Source: Clostridium facile
Lineage (GTDB): Bacteria > Bacillota > Clostridia > Oscillospirales > Ruminococcaceae
Direction of reading: 5' to 3'
Length of the DNA stretch: 64,000 nucleotides
Assembly: GCF_014297275.1 (NCBI RefSeq)
Contig: NZ_JACOQK010000001.1
Span: 1,922,001 to 1,986,000, forward strand
The notes below the pieces were generated by a model. That model saw nothing but the letters and a program-made list of their open reading frames with translations, had not been told where the DNA came from and made no database searches. The translations under genes and the position numbers were made by a program. Positions 19,171 through 27,943 of the stretch are shown here, one piece after another. How positions within the stretch are numbered: the first letter of the stretch is position 1; each line of letters opens with the position of its first letter.

Positions 19171-19836
19171 ATGATTTGGGTTACAGGTGACAAACACGGC
19201 CAACTTTCAGCTATGGAACTGCCTGATTATAAAAAGATTAAAAAAAATGATACTTTATTAATTTGCGGTGACTTCGGCTTTATCTGGGATCACTCAAGAG
19301 CAGAGACAAAAACTTTAAAAGCTTTAAATAAACGCAAGTATACCATCGCTTTTGTGGATGGTTGCCATGAAAATTTTGAATTATTAGAGAGTTATCCAAT
19401 TGTGGAGTTTCATGGCGGAAAAGCAAGACAGATTATGCCAAATATCTTCCAGTTGATGCGGGGAGAAGTGTACGAAATAGAAGGGAAAAAAATTCTTGCC
19501 TTTGGTGGAGGATCTGTGGAAAATACGACTGGCGATTTAGACCAAAATTGGGAAAATGTTGAGCCAACAAAGGCTCAAATTGATAATGCGGTTCAACACA
19601 TCAAGCAAGTGGAAGGTGCTGTAGATATTATTATCAGCCATGAACCACCTTATTCTATTTTGGGCTGTATGGATATCAACAAAGCGGATGGAACTACTAT
19701 CCACGATGTGTTGGAACAGATCCGCACCCATTGTAAATTCAAAAAATGGTATTTTGGAAAGTTCCATGTCGATAAAGAAATTCCTCCCTATTATACCGCA
19801 GTATTTGACGGACTCATCCCAATTCAAACAAAATAA
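19171..19836 (+). CDS. Calcineurin-like metallophosphoesterase with altered site
   Basis: This 221-aa protein has the calcineurin-like phosphoesterase fold: VTGDKHG at the start, ICGDFGF (about 31-37), VDGCHENFELL (about 63-73), the SHEPP loop (about 156) and WYFGKFHVDK near the C-terminus. In related proteins the third motif normally has GNHE and the last GHxH. Here the asparagine is cysteine and the first histidine is lysine, two positions that normally bind or bridge the metals. It may therefore have reduced or different activity. GGAGGTC precedes the ATG. It probably shares a transcript with metY and ends at a strong terminator. Confidence 0.85.
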   Translation: MIWVTGDKHGQLSAMELPDYKKIKKNDTLLICGDFGFIWDHSRAETKTLKALNKRKYTIAFVDGCHENFELLESYPIVEFHGGKARQIMPNIFQLMRGEVYEIEGKKILAFGGGSVENTTGDLDQNWENVEPTKAQIDNAVQHIKQVEGAVDIIISHEPPYSILGCMDINKADGTTIHDVLEQIRTHCKFKKWYFGKFHVDKEIPPYYTAVFDGLIPIQTK

Positions 19837-19882
19837 AATTTCTAGATGACACAACGCTAAAATAGCAATAATAGTATAGAAA

Positions 19883-19919
19883 AAATTCCTATGGCAATTT
19901 ACAGCCATAGGAATTTTTT
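19883..19919 (+). terminator. Terminator after metY-phosphoesterase
   Basis: AAATTCCTATGGC pairs with GCCATAGGAATTT, followed by a T run on the plus strand. Confidence 0.85.
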
Positions 19920-19933
19920 CATTTATCAAACAT

Positions 19934-20323
19934 TTACCAGATAGAACGGTAATATTTTTTATTTCTTGTTTCACTCCAACAATTTGGTAGATACGCCATT
20001 GTTGCAAAAATAATAATAGGAGACATTGAAATAATCCAATTAGGTATTGGAAGGCTCCAGCTTATACATCCAAAAAGCAAAATAAGAATATTTAGAACAA
20101 ACAAAATCCAATTTATCTTCATTCGCAGATGGTTTGTAAAATAATGTACCAATTGTGGCAAAATAAAAACAATCCCCAATAGAAGAAACAACAAATTCTC
20201 ATAGAAAGAATAAATCCCACTATAATTGTGGATTTTTAATTCTTCAAAATAGTTCCAACCAAAACCAACTCCAGCGATACAAAGGCAAAAAAAGATGTAG
20301 TAAGCGATTTTTTTCCATTTCAT
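19934..20323 (-). CDS. Small four-helix membrane protein, unknown
   Basis: I do not recognise this 129-aa protein. It begins MKWKKIAYYIFFCLC and has four hydrophobic segments at about residues 5-22, 40-58, 70-86 and 90-110, with short polar loops, so it is probably an inner-membrane protein. The ATG at 20323 is chosen because GGAGA lies 7 nt upstream; the longer frame (to 20383) adds a charged, unlikely extension. It is convergent with the metallophosphoesterase and stands alone. The ORF and ribosome site support a real gene, but no function can be named. Confidence 0.6.
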   Translation of the reverse strand: MKWKKIAYYIFFCLCIAGVGFGWNYFEELKIHNYSGIYSFYENLLFLLLGIVFILPQLVHYFTNHLRMKINWILFVLNILILLFGCISWSLPIPNWIISMSPIIIFATMAYLPNCWSETRNKKYYRSIW

Positions 20324-20383
20324 TTTATTGTCTCCATTTCTTCTTACAGCTACAGTTTGATTCTCATATATAAACAAAACCAA

Positions 20384-20702
20384 TTTATTTATAGCATACT
20401 ATAAATAGTAAGCCTTTTCAATTGTTTTTGTTACCGAAAAAAGCAATAAAAATTGTACATTTTTATAATACAAATAGAATACTATAAATATATAATACTA
20501 TTTGTTATAAAAATAATGACATTTAGGTATTTTTCCTGACATCCCATTCAACCATTCTCCTTGATTCAGTTTTAGTAGTAAAAGCCATATTTTTAATATA
20601 ATAGATACTATAATTTTATGAGGTAAATCCAGTAAGATATTGCCTGCTTAGTCAATACTTTAGCTTGTTTATGGTTATATCCACAAACCTTCATTATCAA
20701 TC
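20384..20702. other. AT-rich intergenic region
   Basis: This holds an imperfect inverted repeat (ACAAATAG ... CTATTTGT at about 20468-20505) and the likely promoter of the small membrane protein. No gene is supported. Confidence 0.45.
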
Positions 20703-20983
20703 AAAACCACTAAAATGAATTAGTGGTTTGCTCAAACTCCTGGAGGGGGTATTGAAGGACTACCATCGCATCGCTTACTCCGCTACTGGTAAACCAGTTC
20801 AGGTTGTCTTTCCGTACTCTTATGTGAAAAAAACTGTATGCAAAAATCCCCGAATTACTTTTTTAAAATCTTCCATTCTATTATCAAGCAGAATGAATTC
20901 TCTATCTGTTAGAGTTTCTTATTTTGCCAAGACTTTTTACCCCTAGTTCTACCAGGGATTTTATTTAGCCTATAGGCAGCAAA
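20703..20983 (+). repeat. Dispersed intergenic repeat, copy 2 of 3
   Basis: The same element as at 2467 and 55265. It starts with a hairpin (AAACCACTA/TAGTGGTTT), has the core blocks CATCGCATCGCTTAC, GCTACTGGTAAACCAG, TTTCCGTAC and TGTATGCAAAAATCC, and ends in CCTATAGGCAGCAA beside the rplQ terminator. Near its 3' end it carries about 25-30 bases (ACCCCTAGTTCTACCAGGG) absent from the other copies. Confidence 0.8.
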
Positions 20984-20990
20984 CAAAAAA

Positions 20991-21012
20991 AGCTGGAGAT
21001 TCTTCTCCAGCT
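20991..21012 (-). terminator. Terminator of the ribosomal protein superoperon
   Basis: AGCTGGAGA pairs with TCTCCAGCT and is followed on the minus strand by seven T. It ends the rpsJ-to-rplQ transcript, 19 nt past the rplQ stop. Confidence 0.9.
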
Positions 21013-21031
21013 TTCTATTTATTGATTCGTT

Positions 21032-21373
21032 TTAGATCAACTCAATAATCGCCATCTCTGCAGCATCGCCGCGACGAGGACCGATTTTTACGATACGGGT
21101 GTAACCACCGTTTTTATCTGCATATTTCGGTGCAATCTCGTCAAACAATTTTTTGGTTACATCTTCTTTTGTGATATAAGCCAAAGCTTGACGTTTGGAG
21201 TGGAGAGTATTAGTTTTACCGAGAGTAATCATTTTCTCAGCCATTGCACGAACTTCTTTTGCTCTTGTTACGGTTGTTTCAATTTTGCCATTTTCCAGCA
21301 AAAAAGTAACCATTGCACGTAACATAGCTTTTCTTTGGTCGGAAGTTCTTCCGAGCTTTCTGCTACCTGCCAT
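21032..21373 (-). CDS. rplQ: 50S ribosomal protein L17
   Basis: This 113-aa large-subunit protein lies near the peptide exit tunnel. The N-terminal RKLGRTSDQRKAMLR and the C-terminal GGYTRIVKIGPRRGD are diagnostic. It is the last gene of the superoperon, 22 nt behind rpoA, and is followed by a strong terminator. The length is at the short end for bacterial L17, normal for Firmicutes. Confidence 0.97.
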   Translation of the reverse strand: MAGSRKLGRTSDQRKAMLRAMVTFLLENGKIETTVTRAKEVRAMAEKMITLGKTNTLHSKRQALAYITKEDVTKKLFDEIAPKYADKNGGYTRIVKIGPRRGDAAEMAIIELI

Positions 21374-21395
21374 TGAAATTCACTCCTTACGGGAT

Positions 21396-22346
21396 TTATT
21401 CCTCATCAGCCTGAAGATCGTAGCCCAAAGATTTTAACTTGAGCACAACTTCATCCAATGATTTACGTCCGAGGTTTCTAACTTTCATCATATCTTCCTC
21501 GGTTTTGTTTGTTAAGTCTTCAACCGTGTTAATGCCTGCGCGTTTCAAGCAGTTGAAAGAACGGACAGACAAGTCAAGTTCCTCAATAGTCATCTCCAGG
21601 ACTTTTTCTTTGCTCTTATCGTCCTTTTCGACCATAATCTGCTCGGTATACCCTTCTTCTGATAAATCAACAAAAAGGTTAAGATGTTCATTGAGAACCT
21701 TGGCTGCTAAGGAAACTGCCTCTTTGGCGGAAATGGTTCCGTCAGTCCAAATTTCCAAAGTTAACTTATCATAGTCAGTGATTTGACCTACACGGGTGTT
21801 TTCCACTGCGTAGTTTACCTTTAACACCGGTGTATAGATGCTGTCTATTGGGATTACACCAATAGCAGGCTGCATATTTTGCTTATTGCGTTCAGCAGAA
21901 ACATAACCTCTACCTTTATCAATTACAAGCTCCATATACAGTTTCGCACCTTCATCCAAAGTCGCAATATGCATCCCCGGATCAAGTATCTCAACTTCAG
22001 AGTCAGCTTTGATATCGCCAGCGGTAACCTCACATTCACCTTCTGCTTCGATATAAACTGTTTTTGGTACATCGCCATGTACTTTAGCGATCAACCCCTT
22101 GATGTTGAGAACGATTTCTGTCACATCTTCTTTTACACCTGGAATGGTTGAGAACTCATGCTGCACACCATCAATTTTAATGGAAGTAACTGCAACACCG
22201 GGAAGAGAGGAGAGTAGTACGCGTCTTAGGGAATTTCCAAGAGTAGTACCGAAGCCGCGTTCGAGTGGCTCAAGGATAAATCTTCCGTATGTGCCGTCTG
22301 ACTTAAGTTCAGCCGTCTCAATTCTTGGCTTTTCTATTTCAATCAT
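21396..22346 (-). CDS. rpoA: RNA polymerase alpha subunit
   Basis: This 316-aa subunit nucleates RNA polymerase assembly and contacts upstream promoter DNA. The N-terminal dimerisation domain (about 1-230) has the typical LEPLERGFGTTLGNSLRR. After a charged linker (DDKSKEK) the helical C-terminal domain (about 248-316) has LSVRSFNCLKRAGINTVEDL and NLGRKSLDEV. It lies between rpsD and rplQ, the usual alpha-operon order. Confidence 0.98.
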   Translation of the reverse strand: MIEIEKPRIETAELKSDGTYGRFILEPLERGFGTTLGNSLRRVLLSSLPGVAVTSIKIDGVQHEFSTIPGVKEDVTEIVLNIKGLIAKVHGDVPKTVYIEAEGECEVTAGDIKADSEVEILDPGMHIATLDEGAKLYMELVIDKGRGYVSAERNKQNMQPAIGVIPIDSIYTPVLKVNYAVENTRVGQITDYDKLTLEIWTDGTISAKEAVSLAAKVLNEHLNLFVDLSEEGYTEQIMVEKDDKSKEKVLEMTIEELDLSVRSFNCLKRAGINTVEDLTNKTEEDMMKVRNLGRKSLDEVVLKLKSLGYDLQADEE

Positions 22347-22411
22347 TCAAAACCCTCCTAATTTGCAATAAATAACAAAGTACAACTTTGTTTGTCCAAA
22401 CAATCATATTA

Positions 22412-23038
22412 TTATTTGGAGTACAATTCGACAATGAGATGTTCTGCGATTTCCAAATCAATTTCATCGCGGTTGGTTAAGCGCTCAATTTTAATGGACA
22501 TATTTTCTTTGTCAACAGTCATCCACATTGGAACTGGACGGGAAGCCCAAGCTTCTACAACTGCTTTAAATTTTTCACTGGATTTGCTATCATTGCCAAC
22601 AGTGATCACATCACCTGGTTTCACCAGCAAAGAAGAAATATTTACTTTTTTGCCATTTAATTTAAAGTGGTTATGAAGGATCAACTGTTTTGCTTCTGCT
22701 CTGGAAGATGCAAAACCAGCTCTGTATACTACGTTATCCAAACGGGATTCCAGGATTCTCAACAGGTTTTCACCTGCCATACCAGGTTTTCTAACAGCCA
22801 TTTCAAAATATTTTGCGAACTGGCTTTCAGAAACGCCGTAGTAACGTCTTGCCATTTGTTTTTCTCTTAACTGCAGGCCGTATTCAGAAACTTTCTTTCT
22901 GCTTTGTCCATGCTGACCTGGAGCGTATTCTCTGCGGGATACCGCACATTTGTCGGAATAGCAGCGTTCGCCTTTCAGGAATAATTTTTTGCCTTCACGG
23001 CGGCACAGTCTGCATACCGCACCAGTATATCTTGCCAT
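22412..23038 (-). CDS. rpsD: 30S ribosomal protein S4, zinc-binding form
   Basis: This 208-aa small-subunit assembly protein also acts as a regulator in some bacteria. It keeps cysteines 9, 12, 26 and 31 (VCRLC, ERCYSDKC), the zinc-binding form. The S4 RNA-binding domain occupies about residues 98-160 (RLDNVVYRAGFASSR). The rpsM, rpsK, rpsD, rpoA, rplQ order is intact, with a 65-nt gap before rpoA. Confidence 0.97.
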   Translation of the reverse strand: MARYTGAVCRLCRREGKKLFLKGERCYSDKCAVSRREYAPGQHGQSRKKVSEYGLQLREKQMARRYYGVSESQFAKYFEMAVRKPGMAGENLLRILESRLDNVVYRAGFASSRAEAKQLILHNHFKLNGKKVNISSLLVKPGDVITVGNDSKSSEKFKAVVEAWASRPVPMWMTVDKENMSIKIERLTNRDEIDLEIAEHLIVELYSK

Positions 23039-23061
23039 ATCGTTACACCTCCTGCATCTAA

Positions 23062-23460
23062 TTAAACACGTCTTCTCTTTGGAGGACGGCAGCCATTGTG
23101 TGGGATTGGGGTAACATCTTTAATCATGCTAACTTCCAAACCAGCGGACTGCAAAGCTCTGATTGCTGCTTCACGGCCGGAACCAGGACCTTTTACAAAA
23201 ACTTCAACTGTTTTCAAGCCATGTTCCATAGCTGCTTTTGCAGCGGTTTCTGCAGCTGTCTGAGCAGCAAAAGGAGTGGATTTTCTAGAACCTCTAAATC
23301 CTAACCCACCTGCACTAGCCCAGGAAATTGCATTTCCCTGTGTGTCAGTGATTGTAACAATGGTATTGTTAAAAGTGGACTGGATATGCACAGCACCGCT
23401 AGCAATGTTTTTGCGTTCACGACGTCTACGAATCGTTGTCTTTTTAGCATTTTTAGCCAT
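23062..23460 (-). CDS. rpsK: 30S ribosomal protein S11
   Basis: This 132-aa protein forms part of the platform of the small subunit by the mRNA exit. The motifs HIQSTFNNTIVTITD, GGLGFRGSRKSTPFAAQ and the basic end NGCRPPKRRRV are diagnostic. Spacing is 15 nt from rpsM and 23 nt to rpsD, with GGAGGG ribosome sites. Confidence 0.97.
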   Translation of the reverse strand: MAKNAKKTTIRRRRERKNIASGAVHIQSTFNNTIVTITDTQGNAISWASAGGLGFRGSRKSTPFAAQTAAETAAKAAMEHGLKTVEVFVKGPGSGREAAIRALQSAGLEVSMIKDVTPIPHNGCRPPKRRRV

Positions 23461-23475
23461 GTCTGATATCCCTCC

Positions 23476-23844
23476 TTATTTCTTCTTATTCGCAATAGTC
23501 TTTTTAGGACCTTTTCTTGTGCGAGCATTTGTTTTTGTTTTTTGTCCTCTTACAGGAAGACCTGCTTTATGGCGTCTGCCACGATAGCAGTTAATTTCGA
23601 TCAAACGTTTGATGTTCATTGCAACATCACGGCGAAGGTCACCTTCTACCATTAAATGTTTGTCGATGTATTCACGGAGCATGGAAGCTTCGTCTTCTGT
23701 CAGGTCTCTTACACGGGTATCTGGGTTGATACCAGTTGCTGCGAGGATATCTTTAGCGGTTTTATTACCGATTCCGTAGATATAAGTCAAACCTATTTCT
23801 ACTCGTTTATCTCTAGGTAAGTCGACACCAGCGATACGCGCCAT
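23476..23844 (-). CDS. rpsM: 30S ribosomal protein S13
   Basis: This 122-aa protein sits in the head of the small subunit and touches the P-site tRNA and L5. The N-terminus MARIAGVDLPRDKRVEIGL, the helix-hairpin-helix part and the basic C-terminus with RGQKTKTNARTRKGPKK are typical. A 93-nt gap separates it from rpmJ. Confidence 0.97.
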   Translation of the reverse strand: MARIAGVDLPRDKRVEIGLTYIYGIGNKTAKDILAATGINPDTRVRDLTEDEASMLREYIDKHLMVEGDLRRDVAMNIKRLIEINCYRGRRHKAGLPVRGQKTKTNARTRKGPKKTIANKKK

Positions 23845-23937
23845 TTCGTTTGCACCTCCAGTACAAAGCTAACGTTCTTCTTCCCAATTGGTTTACAAAC
23901 AGCTTTGTTTCATTCTAAAGTTTATACTGCTTAAAGT

Positions 23938-24051
23938 TTAGCCTTGACGTTGTTTGTGTTTTTTGTTTTCACAAATTACCATAACGCGGCCTTTGCGTTT
24001 GATAACTTTACATTTTTCACAAATAGGCTTCACCGAAGGTCTTACTTTCAT
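23938..24051 (-). CDS. rpmJ: 50S ribosomal protein L36, zinc form
   Basis: This is a 37-aa gene, easy to miss because of its size. It reads MKVRPSVKPICEKCKVIKRK and so on, ending KHKQRQG. Cysteines 11, 14 and 27 and histidine 32 form the zinc site. AAGGAGGT lies 6-8 nt upstream of the ATG. It sits between infA and rpsM, the standard place. Confidence 0.96.
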   Translation of the reverse strand: MKVRPSVKPICEKCKVIKRKGRVMVICENKKHKQRQG

Positions 24052-24100
24052 CTTGAAATACCTCCTTGTTACACGAAAAAACGTGAACTGAACTTATTGT

Positions 24101-24319
24101 TTATTTCGAACGCCATGTAATGCGCCCTTTTGTTAAATCGTATGGTGACATTTCCACTGTCACTTTATCTCCCACCAAAATACGGATGAAATTCATACGC
24201 AATTTGCCGGAAATATGAGCAAGGATAATATGGCCATTTTCCAATTCTACTTTAAAAGCAGCATTTGGAAGAGCTTCTACAACCTTACCTTCAATTTCAA
24301 TTACGTCATCTTTTGCCAT
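24101..24319 (-). CDS. infA: Translation initiation factor IF-1
   Basis: This 72-aa S1-fold protein binds the A site during initiation with IF-2 and IF-3. MAKDDVIEIEGKVVEALPNA and the end LTKGRITWRSK are diagnostic. It sits between the KOW protein and rpmJ, 15 nt behind the former. Confidence 0.97.
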   Translation of the reverse strand: MAKDDVIEIEGKVVEALPNAAFKVELENGHIILAHISGKLRMNFIRILVGDKVTVEMSPYDLTKGRITWRSK

Positions 24320-24334
24320 GAACAGATTACCTCC

Positions 24335-24595
24335 CTAGTTGATAACGGCTTGATCAGAATAGTTCCACTGCCAAAGCAGATTCCGAATTTTTTTATCGGT
24401 AGTATAAAGGGTAACATCAACCAAATGGGTTGTTGGCTGCAAATGTTTGTAATTCTTAGCCTTTGGCTTATCCAGTTTTCTTCGTTTGCCATCTGAAATG
24501 TAAGCAACGGAATCGTCACAGGAAACTACCAAATAATACCTATCTTTATCATGCCCCGATTTTGATTTTACAATCATTCCTTCAATAATCTGCAT
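24335..24595 (-). CDS. KOW-domain RNA-binding protein (L14e-like)
   Basis: This 86-aa protein has a KOW-type SH3 barrel near its N-terminus (MIVKSKSGHDKDRYYLVVS, residues 7-25) and a basic middle (DGKRRKLDKPKAKN). Clostridia commonly carry such a protein, related to eukaryotic L14e/L27e, between map and infA. It is presumed to bind rRNA or mRNA; its precise role is not known. It starts 2 nt after map and so is translationally coupled. Confidence 0.85.
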   Translation of the reverse strand: MQIIEGMIVKSKSGHDKDRYYLVVSCDDSVAYISDGKRRKLDKPKAKNYKHLQPTTHLVDVTLYTTDKKIRNLLWQWNYSDQAVIN

Positions 24596-24597
24596 CT

Positions 24598-25347
24598 TTA
24601 CGCCTCTGAAAGGATGATAGGGCCATCCTTTGTAATTGCAATCGTATGTTCAAAATGGGCTGCCAAGCTGCCGCTGGCTGTTTTCACAGTCCATCCATCA
24701 GAGAGCAGTTTTACTGCATCCCCTTTCCCATTGATCATCGGCTCAATTGCAATAACCATACCAGGCACTAAGCGAATGCCATGCCCAGGTTTCCCGAAAT
24801 TCGGAACTTCTGGTTCCTCATGTAGATCAGTACCAACACCATGGCCTACATATTGACGGACAATACCATAGCCATATGGTGTTACTGTACTTTCTACTGC
24901 ATAGCCGACATCCCCTAGACGGTTTCCTGGCTGTGCCGCTTTAATTGCCTCATACAAGCTTTTCTCTGTAACTTCCAAAAGCTGTTTTGCTTCCTTGCTT
25001 ACTTCTCCTACTGTAAATGTATAAGCATTGTCTCCGTGGTAACCTTTATACAAAGCGCCAACATCAACGCTTACAATATCCCCTTCCTTCAAAATCTCAT
25101 GTTTCGAAGGAATTCCATGGATAACGGTATCATTTACAGAGATACAGGCGTTCCCAGGAAAACCACCGTAGTGGTAAAAGTTAGGTGTTGCACCTGTAGA
25201 GAGAATAAACGTGCGGATTGCGGTATCAATTTCCTTTGTACTCACACCTGGTTTGCAGTGTTCCCCTGCAACCTGTAATGCCTGGGCGGAAATCCTACCC
25301 GCATCCCGTAATAGTTCCAGTTCTCTTGCTGTTCTCAAAGCAATCAT
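24598..25347 (-). CDS. map: Methionine aminopeptidase, type I
   Basis: This enzyme removes the start methionine from new proteins using two metal ions. The 249-aa protein has the metal-ligand motifs VSVDVGALYKGYHGDN (two aspartates), GHGVGTDLHEEPEVPN and MVIAIEPMI (glutamate), with a final glutamate in AHFEHTI. I use the ATG at 25347 because GGAGG sits 8 nt upstream. The TTG one codon earlier abuts the adk stop. The gene is tightly coupled to adk and the KOW protein. Confidence 0.96.
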   Translation of the reverse strand: MIALRTARELELLRDAGRISAQALQVAGEHCKPGVSTKEIDTAIRTFILSTGATPNFYHYGGFPGNACISVNDTVIHGIPSKHEILKEGDIVSVDVGALYKGYHGDNAYTFTVGEVSKEAKQLLEVTEKSLYEAIKAAQPGNRLGDVGYAVESTVTPYGYGIVRQYVGHGVGTDLHEEPEVPNFGKPGHGIRLVPGMVIAIEPMINGKGDAVKLLSDGWTVKTASGSLAAHFEHTIAITKDGPIILSEA

Positions 25348-25350
25348 CAA

Positions 25351-25983
25351 TTATGCCTCCAAGGCTTTCAAAGTAAGGGCGGTTGTATCTTTTACATCTT
25401 CCTGCCCTTCTACAATAACCAGTTTACCTGTTTTTGTATAGTAGTCTTTGAGCGGCTCCGTTTGTTCATGGTAAACAGTTAAACGCTCTTTTATGGTATC
25501 TGGATGGTCGTCTTTACGCTGCACGGTATTCCCGCCACATTTATCGCATTTTCCTTCTTCAGCAGAAGGTTTATACATCACATGGTAGGATGCGCCGCAA
25601 GATTCACAAACACGGCGTCCAGATAATCTAGCCTGAATTTTTTCATCAGGAACTTCAATATCGATTACTCGATCAATTACTACGCCCATTGCATCCAAAG
25701 CTTCCGCTTGAGGAACTGTACGTGGAAATCCATCCAGCACATAACCATTTTCACAGTCAGGCTGCGCAATCCGTTCTTTTAACAGGCCAATTACAACCTC
25801 ATCCGGAACCAAATTGCCAGATTCCATATATTCTTTGGCTTTCAATCCCAGCTCTGTGCCATTTTTGACCGCTTCGCGCAGGATATTACCGGTAGAAATA
25901 GCTGGAATTTTTAATGTATCACAAATAATTTCTGCTTGTGTACCTTTTCCGGCACCCGGAGCACCTAAAAGAATTAAATTCAT
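25351..25983 (-). CDS. adk: Adenylate kinase with zinc LID
   Basis: This 210-aa enzyme interconverts ATP plus AMP with two ADP. The P-loop GAPGAGKGTQAE is at residues 7-18, and GFPRTVPQAEAL marks the AMP site. The LID has CESCGASYH and CDKCGG, four cysteines that bind a structural zinc as in most Gram-positive enzymes. It lies 14 nt behind secY. Confidence 0.97.
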   Translation of the reverse strand: MNLILLGAPGAGKGTQAEIICDTLKIPAISTGNILREAVKNGTELGLKAKEYMESGNLVPDEVVIGLLKERIAQPDCENGYVLDGFPRTVPQAEALDAMGVVIDRVIDIEVPDEKIQARLSGRRVCESCGASYHVMYKPSAEEGKCDKCGGNTVQRKDDHPDTIKERLTVYHEQTEPLKDYYTKTGKLVIVEGQEDVKDTTALTLKALEA

Positions 25984-25997
25984 ACTTGCCCTCCTGA

Positions 25998-27290
25998 TTA
26001 TTCTAAGAAGCCTTTGTGTTTACGCATGGTCAATTGGGATTCCAATGCTCTCATTGTATCCAAAGCAACACTTACAATAATGATGATGGATGTACCACCA
26101 AGAGCGATTTGAGCACCTGTTGCCATCTGGAAGAAGATTGGGAATACCGCAATAATACCTAGGAACACAGCTCCCAGCATAGCGATTTTCCAAATTACTC
26201 TGGAGATGAAATCAGATGTTGGTTTACCAGGACGGATACCTGGAATAGCACCATTATTTTTACGTAAGTTGTTTGCAATTTCAATTGGGTTATACTGAAT
26301 CGCGATATAGAAGAAGTTAAATGCAATAATCAGTACAAAGTAAAGGATTGCATAACCCCAACTATCATAACGGAAGACCTGGAAGAAATGCAGCCAGAAG
26401 CCTTCTTGAACATTTACAAACTGTGCAATCAAGCTTGGGATAGAAAGGATGGAGGTAGCAAAGATAATTGGCATTACACCACTCATACTTACTTTTACAG
26501 GAATATGAGAATTTTGACCACCATACATTTTTCTTCCTACAACACGTTTTGCGTACATTACTGGAATACGGCGTTCCGCATTTGTCATTACAATAATAAA
26601 GATAATCATTGCAATAAAGATTACCACAATTAATGGAACATAGATGTAATTCTGCCACTGGCCTTGACCACCCAATTCCCACATACTTTTTAAAGTACTA
26701 AATGCTTGTGGTGCACGGGAGATAATACCAGCAAACAAGATGACGGAAATACCATTTCCAATCCCTTTTTGTGTAATTCTTTCACCTAACCATACAATTA
26801 AGCAGGAACCTGCTGTAAATGCAGCTACAATAATAATACCTGTAAACCAAACTTCCCAGCCTGTGGAATATTCAACAGCGTTGTTGGATTTCAGTAAGAA
26901 GAAGAAACCAACTGCTTGAATCAGCGCAAGGACGAATGTGAGGTAACGGGTGATTTTACCCAGTTTCTTTCTCCCAACTTCCCCTTCTTTCTGGAGCCTT
27001 TCCAGATAAGGAATTGCCACAGTTAACAACTGGACAATAATCGAAGCGTTGATGTATGGAGTGATGGACATTGCAAAAATAGTTGCTTTTTCCAACCCAC
27101 CACCGGTTAATACGTTAAAATATCCAAGGAAACTATTATCTGAAGTAACGATGCTTTTTAATACTGAAGGATCCAAAAACGGAACCGTAATAGCAGAGCC
27201 CAGTCTAAAAATGATGATGATGAGAATGGTATAAAGAATTTTCTTTCTTAAATCTGCTACTTTAAACGCATTACGAACCGTCTGAAACAT
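25998..27290 (-). CDS. secY: Preprotein translocase subunit SecY
   Basis: This 430-aa protein is the channel core of the SecYEG export machine. It has ten hydrophobic helices, starting AFKVADLRKKILYT, with the plug-region FLDPSVLKSI and the TM5/6 motif GIGNGISVILFAGI. The C-terminal loop has PGIRPGKPTSDF and RVIWKIAMLGA. It is encoded between rplO and adk as usual, with the rplO stop almost touching its start (1-nt gap). Confidence 0.97.
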   Translation of the reverse strand: MFQTVRNAFKVADLRKKILYTILIIIIFRLGSAITVPFLDPSVLKSIVTSDNSFLGYFNVLTGGGLEKATIFAMSITPYINASIIVQLLTVAIPYLERLQKEGEVGRKKLGKITRYLTFVLALIQAVGFFFLLKSNNAVEYSTGWEVWFTGIIIVAAFTAGSCLIVWLGERITQKGIGNGISVILFAGIISRAPQAFSTLKSMWELGGQGQWQNYIYVPLIVVIFIAMIIFIIVMTNAERRIPVMYAKRVVGRKMYGGQNSHIPVKVSMSGVMPIIFATSILSIPSLIAQFVNVQEGFWLHFFQVFRYDSWGYAILYFVLIIAFNFFYIAIQYNPIEIANNLRKNNGAIPGIRPGKPTSDFISRVIWKIAMLGAVFLGIIAVFPIFFQMATGAQIALGGTSIIIIVSVALDTMRALESQLTMRKHKGFLE

Positions 27291-27291
27291 C

Positions 27292-27732
27292 TTACTTCAC
27301 CTCAGCCTTTCCGCCTGCTTTCTCAATTTTTTCTTTTGCAGTAGCTGAGAACTTAGCTGCACAAACAGTCAGTTTTTTGGTCAGTTCTCCATTGCCCAAA
27401 ACTTTAACGCCGTCCATTACTTTTTTCACCAAGCCAGCTTCTTTTAAAGCAGCTGTGTCAACAACAGCGCCATCTTCAAATTTATTTAAATCAGACACAT
27501 TTACAATAGCGTAGTTGGTTGCAAAGATGTTGTTGAACCCTCTTTTTGGGATACGTCTTTGCAAAGGCATCTGTCCACCTTCGAAACCTGGTCTTACACC
27601 ACCGCCGGAACGTGCGTTTTGACCTTTGTGTCCTTTACCAGCTGTTTTACCTGTACCAGAACCAGCACCGCGTCCAATACGTTTTGGTGCTTTTGTGGAA
27701 CCAGCTGCTGGAGATAATTCGTGTAATTTCAT
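27292..27732 (-). CDS. rplO: 50S ribosomal protein L15
   Basis: This 146-aa protein stabilises the core of the large subunit. The glycine-rich, basic N-terminus (KRIGRGAGSGTGKTAGKGHK) is typical, followed by GGVRPGFEGGQMPLQRRIPKRGF. It lies 20 nt behind rpmD. Confidence 0.97.
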   Translation of the reverse strand: MKLHELSPAAGSTKAPKRIGRGAGSGTGKTAGKGHKGQNARSGGGVRPGFEGGQMPLQRRIPKRGFNNIFATNYAIVNVSDLNKFEDGAVVDTAALKEAGLVKKVMDGVKVLGNGELTKKLTVCAAKFSATAKEKIEKAGGKAEVK

Positions 27733-27752
27733 CGGTTTACACCTCCTTAGGT

Positions 27753-27929
27753 TTAGATTTCTGTAACCTCAATAAGATGGGAAATCTTACGGATTTTACC
27801 CTGTGTAGCAGCGTTATCTGGTTGTGTAGTAACGTCGCCAATTTTTTTCAGACCCAGAGAAGCAGCAGTTGCAATCTGGTCTTTTTTAGAACCAATCAGG
27901 CTCTTTTTCAATGTAATATTGAGTGCCAT
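27753..27929 (-). CDS. rpmD: 50S ribosomal protein L30
   Basis: This is a 58-aa gene encoding MALNITLKKSLIGSKKDQ and so on, with GLKKIGDVTTQPD and a C-terminus ISHLIEVTEI. The sequence matches bacterial L30. GGAGGCGCA lies 5 nt before the ATG. It sits between rpsE and rplO, the conserved order. Confidence 0.95.
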   Translation of the reverse strand: MALNITLKKSLIGSKKDQIATAASLGLKKIGDVTTQPDNAATQGKIRKISHLIEVTEI

Positions 27930-27943
27930 TTGCCTGCGCCTCC

